Of a stretch of DNA of 64,000 nucleotides, positions 8,087 through 16,656 are shown one piece after another. The stretch is from Candidatus Sulfidibacterium hydrothermale. GTDB taxonomy: Bacteria; Bacteroidota; Bacteroidia; Bacteroidales; F082. Location of the stretch: positions 2,356,001-2,420,000 of the forward strand of contig NZ_CP083760.1 in assembly GCF_020149915.1 (NCBI RefSeq). Direction: 5' to 3'. How positions within the stretch are numbered: position 1 is the stretch's first letter; the number at the start of each line of letters is the position of its first letter. Made by a program: the position numbers and the translations under genes. The notes below the pieces were generated by a model that searched no databases, was not told the DNA's origin, and was given only the letters and a program-made list of their open reading frames with translations.

Positions 8087-9395
8087 TGGTTATCTCATCG
8101 AGAACAGCCGCCATTTGAGCGGTCAGGTTTTTTCTTTCGTAACGTTCCACTTCCCGGCATTCCTGTTTTTCGGTTCGTTCTGTAAACGACCGGTATAACA
8201 AAAGCAATTGTTTTTTCAGCTTTTCGGTTTCATCAAAATCAAAAACCGTCCCGCAACCTGTTTCTGTAACAATGCGGGCAGCATCTCCGTCAGGCGGACC
8301 AATACAAATCACCGGACGTTTAGAGGCAATGTATTCAAAAAGTTTACCGGTAAGGATCAATTTTGCATTGGGGGTACGATTGATAAAAAGTAAAAGTACC
8401 GCCGCTTTGTTCTGTTCGGCAATTACCTGATCATGTGGCAGATAATCTACTCTGTGCAAATATTTTTCCAGTCCGTATTTTCGTATGGACTCTACAGCAT
8501 CCACATCAATTTTCCCCACATTTCTGATTTCCAGCTTACGGGCAAATTCGGGAAACTCCCGGGTAAGTTCATTGAGAACTTTCCAAAGATTTTCGGCATT
8601 ACGGGTCTTGGTCAGTGAACCGATATGCGCCAGCACAAAACGAGAAGGATCAGGAACTACCGGCTTATCCAACCGGAGATCTTCAGCATCAAAACCATTG
8701 GGAATAACATGATACGTACGTTTTGTTACCCGGAGAAAATCTTTTTTCATTCCCGGGCTTACCACTGTAACCGCCGGAGCCAGGGTCAGCACCTGTTTTT
8801 CCAGACGATGGTGTTTCCGGTCGGCCCGCTTGCCAAGTTTTAATTGTTCGTAAAAATCAATATTGGTCCACGGATCACGGAAATCGGCCAGCCACGGGAT
8901 TCCTAGCTTTTGATGGAGCTGCATGCCAATCAAATGCATACTATGCGGCGGACCGGTAGTGACAATGGCATCTACCGGATGTTCTTTCAAAAAAGCGGTT
9001 AACTTTTTAACGGAAGGCCGAATCCAGAATTTCCGGGCATCCGGGATAAACAGGTTGCCACGAATCCATACGGCCACATTCTCCAATACCGAAATCTTTT
9101 GTTTTTTTTCAGACAAAAAAGCGGTTTGAATTTTTTCTTGTGGTTTTTTCCCGGTAAAAACCTTGTAAAAAGTATAGGGTTCAAAGATTTTACTTTTCAC
9201 CACCTGAACATTTTCAGGAACTTCTTTCAACAACGACTCATCCACAGAAGGCATTTCCGGATTGACAGGCGTATAAACCACCGGCTCCCACCGATACAGG
9301 CGAAGATATTTTACAAATTTCAGCCACCTTTGCACCCCGCCGCCCCCACTGGGCGGCCAGTAGTAGGTAATAATCAGCACTTTTTTTAACGCCAC
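8073..9395 (-). CDS. glycosyltransferase, family 4-like (GT-B fold)
   Basis: A 440-residue cytoplasmic or membrane-associated glycosyltransferase. The N-terminus begins with a Rossmann-type strand and the glycine-rich loop YYWPPSGGGGVQRW, as in GT4 enzymes acting in surface polysaccharide assembly. DFRDPWTNIDFY lies in the first half, VIPNGFD near the linker opens the C-terminal nucleotide-sugar domain, and a glutamate in the acceptor-domain segment KLFEYIASKRPVI fits the EX7E region. Sugar donor and acceptor cannot be predicted. It follows the YfhO gene by 6 bases on the minus strand and overlaps the end of gpsA, so it belongs to a second transcription unit of the same locus. Confidence 0.85.
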   Translation of the reverse strand: MALKKVLIITYYWPPSGGGGVQRWLKFVKYLRLYRWEPVVYTPVNPEMPSVDESLLKEVPENVQVVKSKIFEPYTFYKVFTGKKPQEKIQTAFLSEKKQKISVLENVAVWIRGNLFIPDARKFWIRPSVKKLTAFLKEHPVDAIVTTGPPHSMHLIGMQLHQKLGIPWLADFRDPWTNIDFYEQLKLGKRADRKHHRLEKQVLTLAPAVTVVSPGMKKDFLRVTKRTYHVIPNGFDAEDLRLDKPVVPDPSRFVLAHIGSLTKTRNAENLWKVLNELTREFPEFARKLEIRNVGKIDVDAVESIRKYGLEKYLHRVDYLPHDQVIAEQNKAAVLLLFINRTPNAKLILTGKLFEYIASKRPVICIGPPDGDAARIVTETGCGTVFDFDETEKLKKQLLLLYRSFTERTEKQECREVERYERKNLTAQMAAVLDEITTKTR

Positions 9396-9401
9396 AATCC
9401 T

Positions 9402-11900
9402 CTATTTTTTAGGTTTTCCCCAAACTTTTTTGGCCGTATAAAACAAATAAACAGCCAAAAGAAGCAGTAAAACAAGAGAAGCTATTAAAGAAATCGTCTC
9501 TCCCACTTTCCAGGCTTTGGGCGAAAAAGTAAATACAATTTGATGATGACCAGCAGGTACCACCATCGCCCGCAACAAATAATCAGCTCTGAAATAAGGT
9601 GATTCTTTCCCGTCGATAAAGGCTTTCCACCCTTTGGGATAATAAATCTCAGAAAATACCACCAGCTGCGGAGCTTTCGACTGAAAATCATAAACAAGGT
9701 GGTTAGGAGCATACGAAACCAGCTTGATCTGCGCCGAAGCATCCAAGGGGAATTGTTTTTGTTGCAGTAATCCGGCAAACTGTTTTACCACCACCACTTC
9801 CGAATGCAAATCTGTTTTTCCTAAAGCAGCAATCGCTTCATCGGCATTTTTCACCATTTTCACCGATTGCACCGGCCATGCATTCCCAAAAGCATAAGTG
9901 TTCAATATGGGTTCAACCTTCGGATTGTAAATAATGTATTTTGTATTAAGCATATTGAGAACCTGCTCTCTTTGCAAAGCCGCTTCAACCCGATCAGGAG
10001 TCGGTTTTGATGCAAATACATGACGTAAGTCGGTAATCTCCGCCATCAGATACTCATCAATAAGATCCTGATAACGTTGTAGTTTAGCTCCATGATAACC
10101 GCCAATGGAAAAATGGAAATAGGAAGTGCTGGCATCGTTAAAAACATTTTTTGTCAAATCAAGCACCCGGAAATCGGGTGTTTTATCACGGAAAACATAA
10201 CGATCGGCTACCGTTGGCTGGAACGGTTTTTCTGCTTTCCGGGCCGGTTCAAAATTATTGTCATTCAAATAGCGGTGATCAACCCCGGCCAGATCAGCAA
10301 GGATAAGCACCCCAAGGATCATCAAAAACCACCCTTTTTTCAATTTTCCAAGAGCAAAAAGATAAAGTGCTGCAGCACCAAGTAAGATGTAAACCATGCT
10401 ACGCAATACATCTGCCCGGAAAATAGCGATGCGTACATCTTTCAGGCTATTGATAAACAAAGTTACCTGCGCCGGATTATTATCCAGTTTCAACCGGGCA
10501 AACTGCTGCGTTTCATATTTACTGAAAAAGGTAAAAAATGTATCCGGGAACAAATAAAACAGGATGCCCAAACCCGCTGTCAGTCCTAATGAAATTAAAA
10601 AGGCTTTTTTTCTTTTCAACAACAATCCGGGTTCTTTTATGATCCGGTTCAGGGTAAGAATAGCAAGTAACGGGATCGTCAGCTCGGCAATAACCAGAAT
10701 CATGGATACCGCCCGGAACTTGTTGTATCCGGGCAAATAATCAATTAGCAAATTGGTGAGCCCCATAAAGTTTTTTCCCCACGAAAAAAGAATCGCGATT
10801 ACCGTTGCCGCAAAAAGAGCCCATTTTAGTTTGTCGTCCAGAATAAACATTCCCAAAACAAAAAGGAAGACAATGATCGCTCCAACATAAACGGGACCGG
10901 AAGTTCCGGGCTGATTACCCCAATAAGCATTTTGCTGGGCAATTATCCGGCGAAAATTCGGATCTGCTTTGTCCAGCGCCTTGTTTTCAAAACCGATGTA
11001 TCCGGAGGCACCGCCCTTTACATCCGGAATCATCAACGACCAGGTTTCCCCGATACCATAACTCCAGGCCGTAATATAATCCCGGTCGAGTCCGCTGGAC
11101 TTATTTTCTTTTTCTTTGGTTAACACCGGTTTACCACGCATGGTATATTTTCCATATTGCGCTGTCCCCCAAAGAGGCGTAATGTTTACCGCTACCGCAA
11201 TACCCGCCGCTGCCAACAGAACCAACGTGGCTTTTACAAAATAAGCCATCTGTTTTTCCTGCCACGATTTAATCAGCTGATAAACACCGTAAATTACAAC
11301 CAGAATCAACAAATAATAGGTAATCTGCAAATGGCCGGCAATAATCTCAAGGGAGAGAGCCACCGCCGTAAGCAACGCTCCCGGCCACAACTTTCCTCGA
11401 TAGGTCAGGATAATTCCGGCCAGTACCGGCGCCATATAGCCAATAGCATGGGCTTTGGAAGTATGTCCCGCACCAAGAATAATAAAAAAGTACGAAGAAA
11501 GGGCAAATGCAATCGCCCCCACGATACTCAGCCACGGGTCAACCCGCAGAACAAGCAAAAGAACAAAGAATCCCAAAAAATAAAGGAATACATAACTGGC
11601 CGAAGGAGGTAAATCGAGCCGTAAAATTTTATCGACAGCACGGAAAAGATTGGCTTTATATATCACTGAAATTTGCCAGGCCGGCATCCCGCCAAACATA
11701 GAGTTGGTCCACAGCGGCTCCTGACCGGTTTTGTCCCTAAAATCAACAATCTCTTTCGACATGCCTTTATACATGGCAATATCATGTTGTTTCAGTTTTT
11801 GTCCTTCGAACAGCGGAGAAAAATACACCACCGTGATCGAAAGGAATATAAACAGCGCAGCCAGAAAAGGAGCCGCTTTTTTCAGCCAATTATTTTTCAT
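9402..11900 (-). CDS. YfhO family multi-spanning membrane protein
   Basis: This 832-residue protein has about a dozen hydrophobic helices in its first two-thirds, a soluble segment with ADRYVFRDKTPDFRVLDL and YHGAKLQRYQDLIDEYL, and a final helix. This matches the YfhO family, which in Gram-positive bacteria is a GT-C-like protein that glycosylates lipoteichoic acid; in Bacteroidota its role is mostly inferred. Position next to glycerol-phosphate polymer genes makes a glycan-decorating role attractive, but this is inference. The start overlaps the end of the upstream DUF4834 gene by 11 bases, pointing to translational coupling. Catalytic residues were not assigned. Confidence 0.8.
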   Translation of the reverse strand: MKNNWLKKAAPFLAALFIFLSITVVYFSPLFEGQKLKQHDIAMYKGMSKEIVDFRDKTGQEPLWTNSMFGGMPAWQISVIYKANLFRAVDKILRLDLPPSASYVFLYFLGFFVLLLVLRVDPWLSIVGAIAFALSSYFFIILGAGHTSKAHAIGYMAPVLAGIILTYRGKLWPGALLTAVALSLEIIAGHLQITYYLLILVVIYGVYQLIKSWQEKQMAYFVKATLVLLAAAGIAVAVNITPLWGTAQYGKYTMRGKPVLTKEKENKSSGLDRDYITAWSYGIGETWSLMIPDVKGGASGYIGFENKALDKADPNFRRIIAQQNAYWGNQPGTSGPVYVGAIIVFLFVLGMFILDDKLKWALFAATVIAILFSWGKNFMGLTNLLIDYLPGYNKFRAVSMILVIAELTIPLLAILTLNRIIKEPGLLLKRKKAFLISLGLTAGLGILFYLFPDTFFTFFSKYETQQFARLKLDNNPAQVTLFINSLKDVRIAIFRADVLRSMVYILLGAAALYLFALGKLKKGWFLMILGVLILADLAGVDHRYLNDNNFEPARKAEKPFQPTVADRYVFRDKTPDFRVLDLTKNVFNDASTSYFHFSIGGYHGAKLQRYQDLIDEYLMAEITDLRHVFASKPTPDRVEAALQREQVLNMLNTKYIIYNPKVEPILNTYAFGNAWPVQSVKMVKNADEAIAALGKTDLHSEVVVVKQFAGLLQQKQFPLDASAQIKLVSYAPNHLVYDFQSKAPQLVVFSEIYYPKGWKAFIDGKESPYFRADYLLRAMVVPAGHHQIVFTFSPKAWKVGETISLIASLVLLLLLAVYLFYTAKKVWGKPKK

Positions 11901-12156
11901 CTTTCTCGTTTTGATCCGGTTTTATTTCTTCAAAATCAACATACTCTCCAAATTCGCCATCATCTTTTCGCCTTTCGGCAGAATGTTTCACTTTTATTTT
12001 TATCTCTCCTTCCTTGCCTGCCGGCATATCCGGTTCCGCTCCAAAGCCATGCTTTCTTAAAAAACGGAGAAGTACTTTGGGAAGTAAATATTTAAATATC
12101 AACTTTATACCATACCAAACAAGAAAAAGTATAAAAATAACTTTGAGTATGCCCAT
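11890..12156 (-). CDS. small membrane protein, DUF4834-like
   Basis: An 88-residue protein with a single N-terminal membrane segment (about residues 3-25) followed by a charged tail rich in Lys, Glu and Asp. The composition and its place immediately before a yfhO gene match the DUF4834 family of Bacteroidota, which has no known function. It likely sits in the inner membrane with the tail in the cytoplasm. A near-match to the -7 box, TACTTTCG on the minus strand (12177-12184), lies 21 bases upstream. Confidence 0.7.
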   Translation of the reverse strand: MGILKVIFILFLVWYGIKLIFKYLLPKVLLRFLRKHGFGAEPDMPAGKEGEIKIKVKHSAERRKDDGEFGEYVDFEEIKPDQNEKDEK

Positions 12157-12271
12157 GTGAATAACTTTTAGCCTTGCGAAAGTATTGATTTTTTACGGAC
12201 TGTCAGATATTTTTACAAGAAAACGACCGGAAACCAACAGACAAGCTTCTCTTTTTTACGGTAAGTCCAAC

Positions 12272-12303
12272 AAAAAAGCACCTGCCGATAAAGGCAGATG
12301 CTT
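12272..12303 (-). terminator. intrinsic terminator of the candidate sRNA
   Basis: On the minus strand AAGCATCTGCC pairs with GGCAGGTGCTT through 11 pairs, with a 6-base loop and then six U. The single G-U pair exists only on the minus strand; on the plus strand it would be an A-C mismatch. That asymmetry shows which strand is transcribed. Confidence 0.7.
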
Positions 12304-12347
12304 AAACCAACAATTATGAAAACCCTATGGGCAGAACGCCCTAAAAG
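12272..12347 (-). ncRNA. candidate small RNA of about 76 nt
   Basis: No gene on the minus strand lies upstream, yet a promoter (12354-12386) and an intrinsic terminator (12272-12303) are correctly oriented and about 80 bases apart. The predicted RNA has a short 5' hairpin GGGC-GTTCT-GCCC, a single-stranded A/U-rich linker, and the terminator stem. The linker contains TTTTCATAATTGTTGG, the complement of a typical translation start with ATGAAAA, so it could base-pair with mRNA start regions. The identity is not known to me. The plus strand carries a 31-codon ORF across the same bases, which I regard as chance. Confidence 0.5.
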
Positions 12348-12353
12348 ATGGTT

Positions 12354-12386
12354 CAAAAGTACAAAAAATTTTAATCGAAAGTCAAA
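12354..12386 (-). promoter_or_regulatory. promoter of the candidate sRNA
   Basis: On the minus strand, TTTG (12383-12386) and TACTTTTG (12354-12361) are separated by 21 bases, within the range for the Bacteroidota primary sigma factor. It is divergent from the sulfatase promoter about 50 bases away. Confidence 0.55.
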
Positions 12387-12435
12387 TTTAAAAAAAATTT
12401 TGTGGAAATAAATTCTACCCACAAATACATTTCAT

Positions 12436-12465
12436 TTTGAAAGTTAAACAAAATGAATATTTTTG
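12436..12465 (+). promoter_or_regulatory. promoter of the arylsulfatase gene
   Basis: TTTG at 12436-12439 and TATTTTTG at 12458-12465 with an 18-base spacer give a near-ideal Bacteroidota promoter. The predicted leader to the ATG at 12556 is about 85 bases and A/C-rich. Confidence 0.7.
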
Positions 12466-12555
12466 CACTCAAATATTTAAATAAATAAAACCATCTCCAA
12501 GATAGTTTCCACACAACAAACCAACTTAAAACATTATAAACTAACACTTAACACA

Positions 12556-14895
12556 ATGAGAAAGTTATTTGCTCTAATTTTTGTACTGGGTTCGTTAACG
12601 ACCTTTGGACAACAAAATCTCCCTTTTCCTTATCCAAAATCGGCAAGTAAGGCCGGACTCACACTCAAAGATTCTGAACATCACTGGAGAAAAATGCCAC
12701 ACCGGCTTCCAAAAGATGCGCCGAATATCATTATTTTCATGACCGATGATACGGGCTTCGGTAATCCGGAAACTTTCGGCGGACCAATACATACTCCGAC
12801 GCTCAACAAACTGGCTGAAGAGGGCATCAGCTACAATATGTTTCACACGACAGCCATGTGCTCCCCTACGCGCGCTGCATTACTCACCGGCCGCAATCAG
12901 CATCATGTAGGTTACGGACAAATATCCGAATTTGCTGCAGACTGGGACGGATACATTGGCCGGATTCCAAAAAATGCGGCAACCATGGCCCAGATACTGA
13001 AAGCATACGGCTATAAAACAGCTGCCTTTGGCAAATGGCATAACACGCCAACTACCGATATCACAAAAAATGGTCCGTTTGATCAATGGCCACTGGGACT
13101 GGGATTCGATTACTTTTATGGATTTATCGCAGGGGAAACATCACAATGGGAACCGGCCCTTTGGGAAAACACAACCCCCGTTACCATCAAACACGGCGAA
13201 CACCTTACCGAGGCTATGGCTGACAAAGCCATTGAATTCATACACTCTGTAAAATCGCTGACCCCAGATAAACCTTTTTTTGTCTGGTTCACCCCCGGAG
13301 CAGTTCATGGTCCCCATCATGTAGCAAAAGAATGGGCTGACAAATACAAAGGCAAATTTGACATGGGCTGGGAAGAATTGCGGAAACAAACTTTTGAACG
13401 CCAGAAAAAAATGGGAATTATCCCTGAAGATGCCGAGCTTACCCCCATTGATCCTACCATGCAAAAATGGAGTGACATTCCGGAAGATCAACGCGCTTTT
13501 CAAACGCGTCTGATGGAAATATATGCCGGATTTCTTGAACATACCGATGTACAATACGGACGGATTGTCGAAGAATTGGAAAAAATGGGGATTGCCGACA
13601 ACACCCTGATCATTTACATTAATGGGGATAATGGTTCATCTGCTGAAGGAATCAACGGAAGTATCTCTGAGCTGCTGGCACAAAATGCTATGCCCAGTAC
13701 CATTGAAGAACAAATTGAAGTGCTGAACAGGGATTACGGCGGAATGAAAGCGCTGGGCGGCCCCAAGTTGGAAAACATGTACCATCATGGCTGGGCCTGG
13801 GCCGGCAGCACTCCGTTCAAAAGCACCAAACTTGTAGCCGAACATTTTGGCGGAACACGCAACCCCATGGTCATTGTCTGGCCGAAAAAAATAAAACACG
13901 ACGGGAAAATGCGTTCCCAGTTTACTCATGTAATCGATGTTGCTCCTACAATTTATGAGATTCTCGGAATTACCCCTCCAGATTTTTACAATGGCGTTGC
14001 CCAGGATGATATTGATGGTGTATCTTTTGCTTACACTTTTGATCATCCGGAAGAACCGGAAAAACACACCTTACAGTATTTTGAAGTGATGGGCAGCCGG
14101 GCCATTTATAAAGATGGGTGGATTGCCGGTGTATTTGGACCGCGTAACCCGTGGAATCCCGCAGCAAGCCATTTCAAAAACTGGGATCCTGAAAAAGACA
14201 CCTGGGAATTATATCATGTAGCCGAAGACTTCTCTCAGGCACATAATGTAGCGGATAAGTACCCCGAAAAACTGAAAGAGCTAAAAGAGTATTTCCTTGT
14301 TCAGGCTGAAAAAAACAACGTATTCCCTATCGGAGGAGGACTTTACACGGTAATTTACCATCCTGACGAAATAAAAGCCAGTCCGCTGAAAGAGTGGAAC
14401 CTGTATGAAGGCATGAACCGTATTCCCGAGTCACAAGCGCCCAAGTTCATGAGCGGATTTTCTACACATTCCACCATAAAGGTAGATGTCCCGGCTAATG
14501 CAAGTGGTGTTATATATGCGGTAGGAGGCGTCTCTGCCGGTTTTACAGTTTATATGGATCACGGTTATCTGAGAGCCGAATACAACGCCATGACCCTTAA
14601 TCGCTACAAAGTAAAATCAAATAAAAAAGTACCGGCAGGAAAACATACGCTTGAAGTACTATTCAAAGCGAAAGATAAAAAACGCCTTGCCCCTGCAACC
14701 ATGACATTACTCATTGACGGTAAAAAAGTTGGTACTGCTGAAGTAGGCCGTACTGTTCCCGCCGTATTCACCGCTTCAGAAACTTTTGACGTAGGCGAAG
14801 ACCTGATGTCTCCGGTTTCGCTTGATTATTACGACAGGGCACCATTTAAATTTAACGGCAAGATTGAAAAAATCAATATAAAATATATTGAATGA
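12556..14895 (+). CDS. secreted arylsulfatase
   Basis: A 779-residue sulfatase with a signal peptide (hydrophobic to about residue 18, FGQQ at the cleavage region), so it acts in the periplasm or outside. The sulfatase signature CSPTR starts at Cys102, which must be converted to formylglycine by a maturase not present in this window. Metal-ligand sequences FMTDDTGFG (61-69) and INGDNGSS (near 355) and the FGKWH motif are present. A C-terminal beta-rich domain of about 150 residues follows the catalytic domain, as in large AtsA-like arylsulfatases. The substrate could be an aryl sulfate or a sulfated polysaccharide; no glycoside hydrolase or SusCD pair is adjacent. It is a single-gene unit with its own promoter and terminator. 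Confidence 0.93.
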   Translation: MRKLFALIFVLGSLTTFGQQNLPFPYPKSASKAGLTLKDSEHHWRKMPHRLPKDAPNIIIFMTDDTGFGNPETFGGPIHTPTLNKLAEEGISYNMFHTTAMCSPTRAALLTGRNQHHVGYGQISEFAADWDGYIGRIPKNAATMAQILKAYGYKTAAFGKWHNTPTTDITKNGPFDQWPLGLGFDYFYGFIAGETSQWEPALWENTTPVTIKHGEHLTEAMADKAIEFIHSVKSLTPDKPFFVWFTPGAVHGPHHVAKEWADKYKGKFDMGWEELRKQTFERQKKMGIIPEDAELTPIDPTMQKWSDIPEDQRAFQTRLMEIYAGFLEHTDVQYGRIVEELEKMGIADNTLIIYINGDNGSSAEGINGSISELLAQNAMPSTIEEQIEVLNRDYGGMKALGGPKLENMYHHGWAWAGSTPFKSTKLVAEHFGGTRNPMVIVWPKKIKHDGKMRSQFTHVIDVAPTIYEILGITPPDFYNGVAQDDIDGVSFAYTFDHPEEPEKHTLQYFEVMGSRAIYKDGWIAGVFGPRNPWNPAASHFKNWDPEKDTWELYHVAEDFSQAHNVADKYPEKLKELKEYFLVQAEKNNVFPIGGGLYTVIYHPDEIKASPLKEWNLYEGMNRIPESQAPKFMSGFSTHSTIKVDVPANASGVIYAVGGVSAGFTVYMDHGYLRAEYNAMTLNRYKVKSNKKVPAGKHTLEVLFKAKDKKRLAPATMTLLIDGKKVGTAEVGRTVPAVFTASETFDVGEDLMSPVSLDYYDRAPFKFNGKIEKINIKYIE

Positions 14896-14938
14896 TCCTG
14901 TCGTAAAATCTACAATGGTAAATACCCACGAACATGTA

Positions 14939-14970
14939 GAGGCTGTCCTACCGGACAGCCTCTTTTTTTT
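14939..14970 (+). terminator. intrinsic terminator after the sulfatase
   Basis: GAGGCTGTCC and GGACAGCCTC form a perfect 10-bp stem with the loop TACC, followed by eight T. Confidence 0.9.
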
Positions 14971-15019
14971 ATATCATTCGACTGGATTCAACGCAGAAAA
15001 AGCGTAATTGAAATAAGAC

Positions 15020-15073
15020 GAGACCTTTACCCATTAAAAGCCAAAACAGTTTCTGGACTTTTACAAAGGTCTC
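15020..15073 (-). repeat. 9-bp inverted repeat downstream of fixX
   Basis: GAGACCTTT (15020-15028) and AAAGGTCTC (15065-15073) enclose 36 bases just after the fixX stop. It may stabilise the 3' end of the fix mRNA or act as a weak terminator; no strong U-run follows. Confidence 0.4.
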
Positions 15074-15082
15074 AATCCCTTA

Positions 15083-15361
15083 TCAACCAAATTTATAAGC
15101 AATACCAAAACCTCCGCGCGGATAACGCCAATCGATATTATCGCAGGCAATACGGCAGGTTCCGCACTCGACGCAGGCTTCGTAATTTACTTCTATCTGT
15201 CCGGTGTTTTCATTTTGTTCATACACCGCACAGGGGCAAACATACAAACACTGTTTCAATGCACACGAGCGGCATACCGACGGATCTTTGATAATAAGAT
15301 GTGAGCCACCGGTTTCATCGGTCTTATAACCGTCGAGGTATAATTTATCTTCTAATCTCAT
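15083..15361 (-). CDS. fixX: ferredoxin-like protein FixX
   Basis: A 92-residue ferredoxin-like subunit of the FixABCX complex. It carries a first cysteine group (CRSCALKQCLYVCP) and a second (CVECGTCRIACD), enough for iron-sulfur binding, and ends in the typical YPRGGFGIAYKFG tail. The start is the ATG overlapping the fixC stop in an ATGA arrangement; an ATG 15 bases further upstream is possible but lies inside fixC. In characterised complexes FixX works with FixC to pass electrons to quinone. Confidence 0.93.
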   Translation of the reverse strand: MRLEDKLYLDGYKTDETGGSHLIIKDPSVCRSCALKQCLYVCPCAVYEQNENTGQIEVNYEACVECGTCRIACDNIDWRYPRGGFGIAYKFG

Positions 15362-16656
15362 CCTAAATCCCTCCATAATTTAAACAGGTCTTTCACCAAA
15401 TGGCCAATGCCAATTTCCTTTTTCACACTTTTCCAGATCAGTTTTTCTTTATCCTTTTTAGGAACGCCATCTACTTTCAGCATTTCAAAAGCAGCATTAT
15501 TCAACAACTTGGGATATTTCTGCAAAAGCGCTTTATTGGTATGAAGCAGTTCGGGAGCTCTTTTATATTTTTTCAGGTCTTTCAGCACAAAACTGTCTTC
15601 AAGTTTTTTCACGTACAACGACAGGGTTTTTTCAGAGAAATCACCTTTTTTGGCTGCTTCCAGATAAGTTTCGGCAGCCAGTTTCCCGGATGTGACAGCC
15701 AGGTTCGAACCTTCCCGGTGAATTGAATCCACCATCATGGCCGCATCACCGGCAATCATTCCTCCGTCAAAAACCAGCTTGGGCAGGGCTTTGTATCCGC
15801 CTTCGGGAATCAAATGCGCCAGATATTCCTTGGTTTCGCCCCCCTCGATAAGTGGCGCTACCGACGGATGTTTTTTCAGGTGTTCGATCAAATCGTTGGG
15901 ATTCACTTTATTTTCAATCATATCACTCAGAATCATCCCCACTCCGAGCGACAACGATTTTTTATTGGTATAAAGAAAAGCCATGGTTTCGCCATTGAAA
16001 TAACTACCGGTCATTTCAATGGTTACCCCTTCGCCGTCACGGACATTAAAACGGTCGTTAATCACTTTCTCGTCCAGACCAATTACTTCCTTCACGGCAA
16101 GCGCCACATGAGCAGGCACAATTTTCTTTCTAAGTCCAAGCGATTTAGAGAATAACGAGTTAACCCCGTCGGCAACAATCACACAATCGGCATAAACATC
16201 TCCCTGCGGCCGGTCGGTTCTCACGCCGACAACTTTGCCGTCGGCCATCAGCGGCTCTTTCACCACCGTATTGTTAATGATAAGCGCACCGGCTTTTTCG
16301 GCTTCGCCGGCCAGCCAGCGGTCGAATTTTGCTCTGAAAACGGTAAAGCAGTTATACGGCTCCTGATTAAACCGGTCGTTTTTGTGGCTGAATCCCACCG
16401 AGGCTCCATCGTCAAGCATCCAGATACGCTGTTCGATAATATGCCGTTCAACAGGGGCGCCTTCCGGAAAATTATCCACAACACCTTTCATACAATCGCT
16501 GTAAAAAACGCCACCCATTACATTTTTGGCTCCGGGAAAACGGCCGCGTTCAATCACAATGACACGAACCCCTGCCCTGGCAAGCACAATAGCGGCAGAA
16601 AGACCGGCAGGTCCTGCTCCCACCACTACAACATCATATTTTAATTTTTCACTCAT
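15358..16656 (-). CDS. fixC: electron-transfer flavoprotein:quinone oxidoreductase FixC
   Basis: A 432-residue FAD enzyme of the ETF-QO/FixC family. The N-terminal dinucleotide-binding motif is GAGPAG at residues 13-18 followed by an acidic end of strand 2 (VIERG). DGGMIAGDAAMMVDSIHREG in the second half is the FAD-contacting region typical of FixC. It receives one electron branch from the FixAB flavoprotein and hands it to the quinone pool. It starts within the stop codon of fixB and ends within the start of fixX (ATGA overlaps at both ends), so translation is coupled. Confidence 0.95.
   Translation of the reverse strand: MSEKLKYDVVVVGAGPAGLSAAIVLARAGVRVIVIERGRFPGAKNVMGGVFYSDCMKGVVDNFPEGAPVERHIIEQRIWMLDDGASVGFSHKNDRFNQEPYNCFTVFRAKFDRWLAGEAEKAGALIINNTVVKEPLMADGKVVGVRTDRPQGDVYADCVIVADGVNSLFSKSLGLRKKIVPAHVALAVKEVIGLDEKVINDRFNVRDGEGVTIEMTGSYFNGETMAFLYTNKKSLSLGVGMILSDMIENKVNPNDLIEHLKKHPSVAPLIEGGETKEYLAHLIPEGGYKALPKLVFDGGMIAGDAAMMVDSIHREGSNLAVTSGKLAAETYLEAAKKGDFSEKTLSLYVKKLEDSFVLKDLKKYKRAPELLHTNKALLQKYPKLLNNAAFEMLKVDGVPKKDKEKLIWKSVKKEIGIGHLVKDLFKLWRDLG

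Noticed and set aside
12316-12411. 31-codon plus-strand ORF starting MKTLWAERPK
   Set aside because: No plus-strand promoter is visible, and the same bases are better explained as a minus-strand sRNA with promoter and terminator.
12213-12422. 69-codon minus-strand ORF
   Set aside because: It runs through the sRNA promoter and terminator and has no protein-like features.
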